Origin: Clostridia bacterium
GTDB taxonomy: Bacteria > Bacillota > Clostridia > TANB77 > CAG-508
Length of the DNA stretch: 54,396 bases
Assembly: GCA_017409455.1 (NCBI GenBank)
Contig: JAFQSS010000026.1
Coordinates: forward strand, 1-54,396
Direction: 5' to 3'
The notes under the pieces were generated by a model. It ran no database searches. It was not told the DNA's origin and worked only from the letters and a program-made list of their open reading frames with translations. Both the position numbers and the translations under genes were made by a program. Shown here piece after piece: positions 50,802 to 54,396 of this stretch. Every line of letters begins with the position of its first letter. Position 1 is the first letter of the stretch.

Positions 50802-51431
50802 TGTCCTTTTATTTGTTCCAAATTTACTAATTTATTTTTTCTAAAAGTCATTTTTAATAAACAAGGCGATGTTATATTTAAGACTGTATTATTATATACT
50901 AATTTAACATCTTCATTTACTTCACACCAATTTAATAAGAAAAATTTTATTGAACCTCCGATGACTTACAACTGCAATTTTCTTTCCTTCATATTCTTTC
51001 AGGATTCTGTCAAAGAATTTAGTCATTCTTTGTTTTGTATCTTCTGCACTTTCTCCGTCAGAAGTTTTAAATTTTCTATCTAATAGTTGTTCTTGAGAAG
51101 GATCTCTTGTTTTCTTATCCTTCATGAATTCTCCTAGTTCTTTTAAATTCCCTAGTTTTCTTTCGCTTAAGTTACTATCTAAATTAATCGGTAAATTATT
51201 AGTATTAGCAATATATTTTGCAGTAGCTTTTGCTCTCGTATAACTACTTGACCAAATAACATCAATATTATGCAATTCGATATTTTCACTTAATCTTTTA
51301 GATTGTTCTTCACCATATACAGATAATATTTCTTTTTCATTAATCATTTGAGAATCTTCATTTGTATTTCTGATTCCATTCTCATCAACAGTTTCAGCAT
51401 GTCTTATTAAATAAATTATAGTATCTTTCAT
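50798..51431 (-). pseudogene. Histidine phosphatase family protein, +1 frameshift at 50960
   Basis: A phosphoglycerate-mutase-like phosphatase. The catalytic RHAE lies in YLIRHAETVDENGI, WSSSYTRAKATAKYI carries the second Arg, and SDGESAEDTKQRM the Glu. The frame breaks at VVSH: the family continues with Gly, but the DNA reads CAT CGG AGG because of one extra C (minus strand; base 50960). Skipping it gives GGSIKFFLLNWCEVNEDVKLVYN and a natural C-terminus ending in NLEQIKGQ at 50798. Read strictly, the protein would end at 50922. ATG 51431 has GGAG at eight bases. The same kind of extra C before a Gly codon breaks sigK. Confidence 0.82.
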
Positions 51432-51606
51432 TTCAGGCACTCCACTTCTATTTTTTGTTACCTCAGCAAATTGACTATCTAATTTTTGTCAATACTTAAA
51501 TTTAAAATTATTATATTATTTTTTTGCAAGGCAAACAAGCGAAAACGATATATTTTTTAAAAAATTATATCTTTTTCACTTTCTTTGTGTTAAAATTTAA
51601 TTATAG

Positions 51607-52809
51607 TTATTTTTCTAAGAATGTTTTATTATTTTTGCACATAGAATATAACATTCTTAGAATTTTTGTTGAACAAGCAGTTAGGCTTTCATAATAATGT
51701 TTGCCTTCTGCTTTTTTCATTAAATAATAATTATACACTGGATGTTCTGGACATTGATGCCCTAGTTTTACTACCATTTGGCTTATATTAAATAATATCC
51801 ATCTCGCATATTTGTCTCCTCGTTTCGATATTGCTCCATGTACATTAATACTTTTTCCTGATTGAATAATTGTTGGATCTAAACCACAAAAAGCTATTAA
51901 TTGCTTATGGCTATCAAACCTTGTAATATCTCCTAGTTCTCCTAATAACTCTGATGCTAAGACTTCTCCAATCCCATAAAACGAATTAAAAATCTTAAAA
52001 TACGGAGATTGCTTTGCTAATTCTATCATCTTTTCTTTTAATTCGTTTAACGTTTTGATGTTTTCCTGCAATATACTAGCCATATCCGATAAATTTTTTA
52101 CATCAGAATGTTCTTTATTTACTCCTGGATAAGAATTTATAGCAATATCTTTTATTTGATGTGCCAATCTCTTATAATAGTAATCATGTCTTGAATTTGT
52201 TTTATATAAATTATTATATAAAGCATCTACTCTTTTTTCTTTAACTATGTAAGCATGAGGAAATGCTTTTATAAAATTCAAGGCAGTTTCTTCATAAATT
52301 CTACTACTTTTAAATATCTCTTCTAACTCTGGAAAACATATATTTATCAATCTTTTATATCTGTTTTTACAACTTACATTTACTTGAGTTAAATAAAAAT
52401 ATTGTCTTGTCATTGCTTTTAAATTAGCATACAAATCATCCTTTGATAAATGGTGATATTCTACTTCATTAACAAAAAATAACTTTGCTAACCTATAACA
52501 ATCTTTCTTATCAGTTTTTGTTTTTCTAATAGTATCATAATTATTTTTAGTTGTTAGACTATTAATAACTAAAGTATTAAATCCATTTTCTTTAAAATAT
52601 CTTTCAACTGGTAAATGATATATTCCTGTTGATTCCATAAATACCATTAAATTCTCTGGATTAATTTCTTTTATTTCTTCTTTTACTTTTTCAAACTCTT
52701 CTAAATTATGTTTTATTTCCTTTGAATCAATAAGTATTTCTCCATCACTATTCATAAGCATTATCATACTTTTATTTTTGGCAACATCTACACTTAGTAC
52801 TGTTTTCAA
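51607..52809 (-). mobile_element. IS110-family transposase
   Basis: A 400-residue serine/DEDD transposase of the IS110 family. The N-terminal RuvC-like part carries VDVAKNK (Asp8), FMESTGIYHLPVERY (Glu59) and KTKTDKKDCYRLAKLF (Asp100/103). The C-terminal Tnp20 part has GIGEVLASELLGELGDITRF, FCGLDPTIIQSGKSINVHG with the catalytic Ser, and SKRGDKYARWILF. IS110 elements move as circles and use a structured non-coding RNA to choose donor and target. The gene looks intact. About 300 non-coding bases lie upstream and about 170 downstream. I cannot fix the element ends. Confidence 0.93.
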
Positions 52810-53010
52810 AATTATTCACCTACTTTCTTTTTGAACTTAAGTCTTTTACCTCTACTATTATTTCATCAGGCTTGTTATATAGAGTCAATGCCCTCACTAT
52901 CTAAAACTAAATTAATAATAGGAATAAAAGTCGAACTGTCAATTTGGTAGATTCTATGATCTCTGTAATTTGATGTTCTAACTTAAATTCTTATGTAAAT
53001 AATTTTACAA
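52810..53010 (-). ncRNA. Candidate IS110 bridge-RNA region
   Basis: About 200 bases upstream of the transposase without a gene. On the minus strand CTATTATT (52914-52921) can pair with AATAATAG (52855-52862) around an inner stem-loop (ATAG-GAG...CTC-TAT) with loop GGCATTGA. IS110 elements of the IS621 group carry a bridge RNA in this place. The position and the nested stems fit, but the binding loops cannot be assigned without the ends of the element. Confidence 0.5.
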
Positions 53011-53011
53011 C

Positions 53012-53049
53012 CAAAAAAATTAGATGTAAACTCTATTATTTACATCTAA
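53012..53049 (-). terminator. Terminator downstream of the 53122 operon
   Basis: TTAGATGTAAA pairs with TTTACATCTAA, followed by seven Ts on the minus strand. It ends the three-gene membrane-protein operon and marks the outer limit of the IS110 region. Confidence 0.9.
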
Positions 53050-53121
53050 AAGTATACCTGTAATTTGTCGCACATATATTTTATATAAATATAATAGAAA
53101 AAGCAAGTAATATTACCTGCT

Positions 53122-53631
53122 TTATAAAACTTTATTATCTTTTTTTATGCTAATAATCATATATAAACCTAATCCTATAATTATTAAACTAACTCCCATT
53201 CCTGTATAGCCATTTAAAGTTGAATCATACCCATCTGCATAAGTATCTAATAATACAACTTGTGTTAATACAATAGAAGTTAAAGCATTTGCAAAATTAG
53301 TTATTTTTATCCCTTTTATTATTGGCTCTTGATTTCGTTTGTATTTTATCATTCCATATATTGCTGTTCCTATTGATGTAAATGCTATTAAAGCTACTAA
53401 ATAAGTTATATATTCGTGCATATTAGTATTAGTTCCTTTAGTTAATAATCTACATATTGCTAATACAAAACTAAATCCTGCATTTATAAAAAACCACAAT
53501 GAAGGTATTGTAAGCGAAAATATAAATTTTATTATTCCTATAAAAAAATTACTAATCGTTGAACATATCAAAAAGAATATCAGTTGGTCTTTCTTTTCTA
53601 ATGCTCTAAATTTTTGAATCATATCTTTCAT
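53122..53631 (-). CDS. 169-residue membrane protein, unknown function
   Basis: Not recognised. About five membrane helices: LIFFLICSTISNFFIGIIKFIF, LWFFINAGFSFVLAICRLL, ITYLVALIAFTSIGTAIYGM, NALTSIVLTQVVLLDTY and GVSLIIIGLGLYMIISI. A short basic N-terminus (KDMIQKFRALEKKDQ) faces the cytoplasm. Its start overlaps the stop of the 53631 gene. It is the last of three genes before the terminator at 53012. Confidence 0.65.
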   Translation of the reverse strand: MKDMIQKFRALEKKDQLIFFLICSTISNFFIGIIKFIFSLTIPSLWFFINAGFSFVLAICRLLTKGTNTNMHEYITYLVALIAFTSIGTAIYGMIKYKRNQEPIIKGIKITNFANALTSIVLTQVVLLDTYADGYDSTLNGYTGMGVSLIIIGLGLYMIISIKKDNKVL

Positions 53632-54032
53632 TATTCTTTATTGCTTTTTATATAAGCATAAACAGGATAATTAAGCACACATATTACTAATCCAACTACA
53701 CCTGTTATTAGTCCAACTACCATATCAGATGTACTTGCATTTCCTACCATAATTTTGCTCATTCCAAATCCCATAATTAAAGAACCTACAACTCCAACTG
53801 TCCAAGTTAAAACAATTCCCCAATTTATTGGTTTATGCTCTTTTTCTTTTTTGGGATGTGCTGATCTGTATACTGGAATTATACATAGCAGTATTACAAA
53901 TCCTATTATTGTTGTTATTACACCAGCAGTAAACATATTCCATTCTTGTAATAAACACATACACATACCTATTGCAAATACTAATCCACCAATTGTTCCT
54001 AATATTATTTCTAATAATGTTTCTTTTTTCAT
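53631..54032 (-). CDS. About 133-residue membrane protein, unknown function
   Basis: Not recognised. Four membrane helices (IILGTIGGLVFAIGMCMCLL, FTAGVITTIIGFVILLCI, WGIVLTWTVGVVGSLIMGFGM, MVVGLITGVVGLVICVLNYPVY), the middle loop being basic (RSAHPKKEKEHKP). The first and last pairs look like repeats of each other. ATG at 54032 (MKKETLLE) has GGAGG at eight bases; the longer frame to 54047 contains that ribosome site. Member of the 54264-53122 operon. Confidence 0.65.
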   Translation of the reverse strand: MKKETLLEIILGTIGGLVFAIGMCMCLLQEWNMFTAGVITTIIGFVILLCIIPVYRSAHPKKEKEHKPINWGIVLTWTVGVVGSLIMGFGMSKIMVGNASTSDMVVGLITGVVGLVICVLNYPVYAYIKSNKE

Positions 54033-54033
54033 C

Positions 54034-54264
54034 TTATTTTCCTCCATTTTTTATAATTTCTTCATTTTTCTTTTTTAATTCTTCTTGTTCTTTTTTTACT
54101 CTTTCTTTAGCTTTTTCAATAGTTTCGTCATCTTTTCTTAAAAATTTGTCAACAAACTTATCTTCTACTTTTTTGTATCCACCTACTACAGTATCTTCAA
54201 CTTTCTTATATCCACCTACTACTGTTTCTTCTATTTTTTTGTTTACATCTTTTAATTTTCCCAT
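54034..54264 (-). CDS. 76-residue protein with VVGGYKKVED repeats
   Basis: A small charged, helical protein of 76 residues starting at ATG 54264 (MGKLKDVNKKIEE) with AAAGGAG. It contains two and a half copies of an 11-residue unit T-V-V-G-G-Y-K-K-V-E-D, then KFVDKFLRKDDETIEKAKERVKKEQEEL. Related proteins recur in clostridia beside small membrane proteins. The amphipathic repeats could sit at a membrane surface; this is inferred. First gene of the three-gene unit. Confidence 0.65.
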   Translation of the reverse strand: MGKLKDVNKKIEETVVGGYKKVEDTVVGGYKKVEDKFVDKFLRKDDETIEKAKERVKKEQEELKKKNEEIIKNGGK

Positions 54265-54308
54265 ATTATTCACTCCTTTCTTTAAAACAACACTTGTTGT
54301 TTTCATCT

Positions 54309-54340
54309 AAATATAGTATAATATCTTTAAGAATGAAAAA
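54309..54340 (-). promoter_or_regulatory. Probable promoter of the 54264 operon
   Basis: On the minus strand TTGTTT, a 17-base spacer and TATACT are followed about 45 bases later by the start of the 76-residue gene. The -35 is weak. Upstream, AACAATCAT and ATGATTTTTGTT form an imperfect dyad (about 54340-54382) between this promoter and the plus-strand gene that begins beyond the window. Confidence 0.45.
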
Positions 54341-54384
54341 CAATCATCAATTTTCAACATTTGTTGGAATAATGATTTTTGTTA

Positions 54385-54396
54385 AAGTAAGGAGAA
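54385..54396 (+). promoter_or_regulatory. Ribosome binding site of a plus-strand gene beyond the window
   Basis: The window ends in AGTAAGGAGAA on the plus strand, a good ribosome binding site. The start codon would be just outside. The gene is divergent from the 54264 operon. Confidence 0.5.

Noticed and set aside
50691..51083. Plus-strand 130-residue open frame opposite the phosphatase
   Set aside because: It is antisense to the phosphatase and its frameshifted C-terminus, without a ribosome site or motif.

Overview
The window looks like chromosome of an anaerobic, endospore-forming member of the Clostridia (Bacillota), probably an uncultured gut-type lineage. The evidence is very AT-rich DNA, AAAGGAGG-type ribosome binding sites, a complete spoIIIAA-AH operon, a SigK-type sigma factor, a GerA-family germination protein, a rubredoxin/rubrerythrin pair, and a YicC-RemA-RpoZ block. 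Nearly all genes are on the minus strand. I cannot name a species.

Layout. 1-0.5 kb: remnant of an ISL3-type transposase. 0.6-3.9 kb: CMP-kinase-like protein, rpoZ, remA, yicC, a membrane protein and rsmE. 4.0-7.4 kb: complete dTDP-rhamnose operon (rmlD-A-C-B). 7.5-15.2 kb: lower glycolysis (gapA, pgk, tpiA, gpmI, eno), interleaved with a Nudix hydrolase, a guanylate-kinase-like protein and a YezG/DUF600 immunity-like gene. 15.3-19.8 kb: a long perfect inverted repeat, a frameshifted sigK, small kinase, acetyltransferase and Nudix genes, dinD behind an SOS-type promoter, and a DUF1292 gene. 19.8-28.9 kb: an unrecognised five-gene block built around two paralogous large proteins, each with an HNH-like N-terminus and long C-terminal tandem repeats. 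29-38.8 kb: a tocopherol-cyclase-like protein with a cysteine-synthase homologue, a heterodimeric ABC exporter, pfkA, and four small 'cassette' genes with richer codon use and their own promoters and terminators. 38.9-43.6 kb: prfB with its programmed frameshift, a transglutaminase-like protein, an orphan gerA homologue, rubredoxin and rubrerythrin. 43.6-48.6 kb: spoIIIA operon. 48.8-54.4 kb: yebC, a methyltransferase with a structured leader, a frameshifted histidine phosphatase, an IS110 element with a possible bridge-RNA region, and a small membrane-protein operon.

Three themes stand out. (1) The twin HNH/tandem-repeat operon is the best candidate for an undescribed system. (2) Two otherwise intact genes, sigK and the histidine phosphatase, are each broken by one extra C immediately before a conserved glycine codon. 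This creates an in-frame CGG, a codon I could not find in frame in any gene of native codon use here. It could be recoding, mutation or sequencing error. (3) A dispersed palindromic repeat (core GGGGACGGTCC...TCGCGA) sits in intergenic gaps. One copy lies in frame inside spoIIIAA, and with an inverted second copy it forms a 42-bp perfect inverted repeat around that gene's start.

Everything was read by eye. Family calls rest on motif recognition, not on searches.
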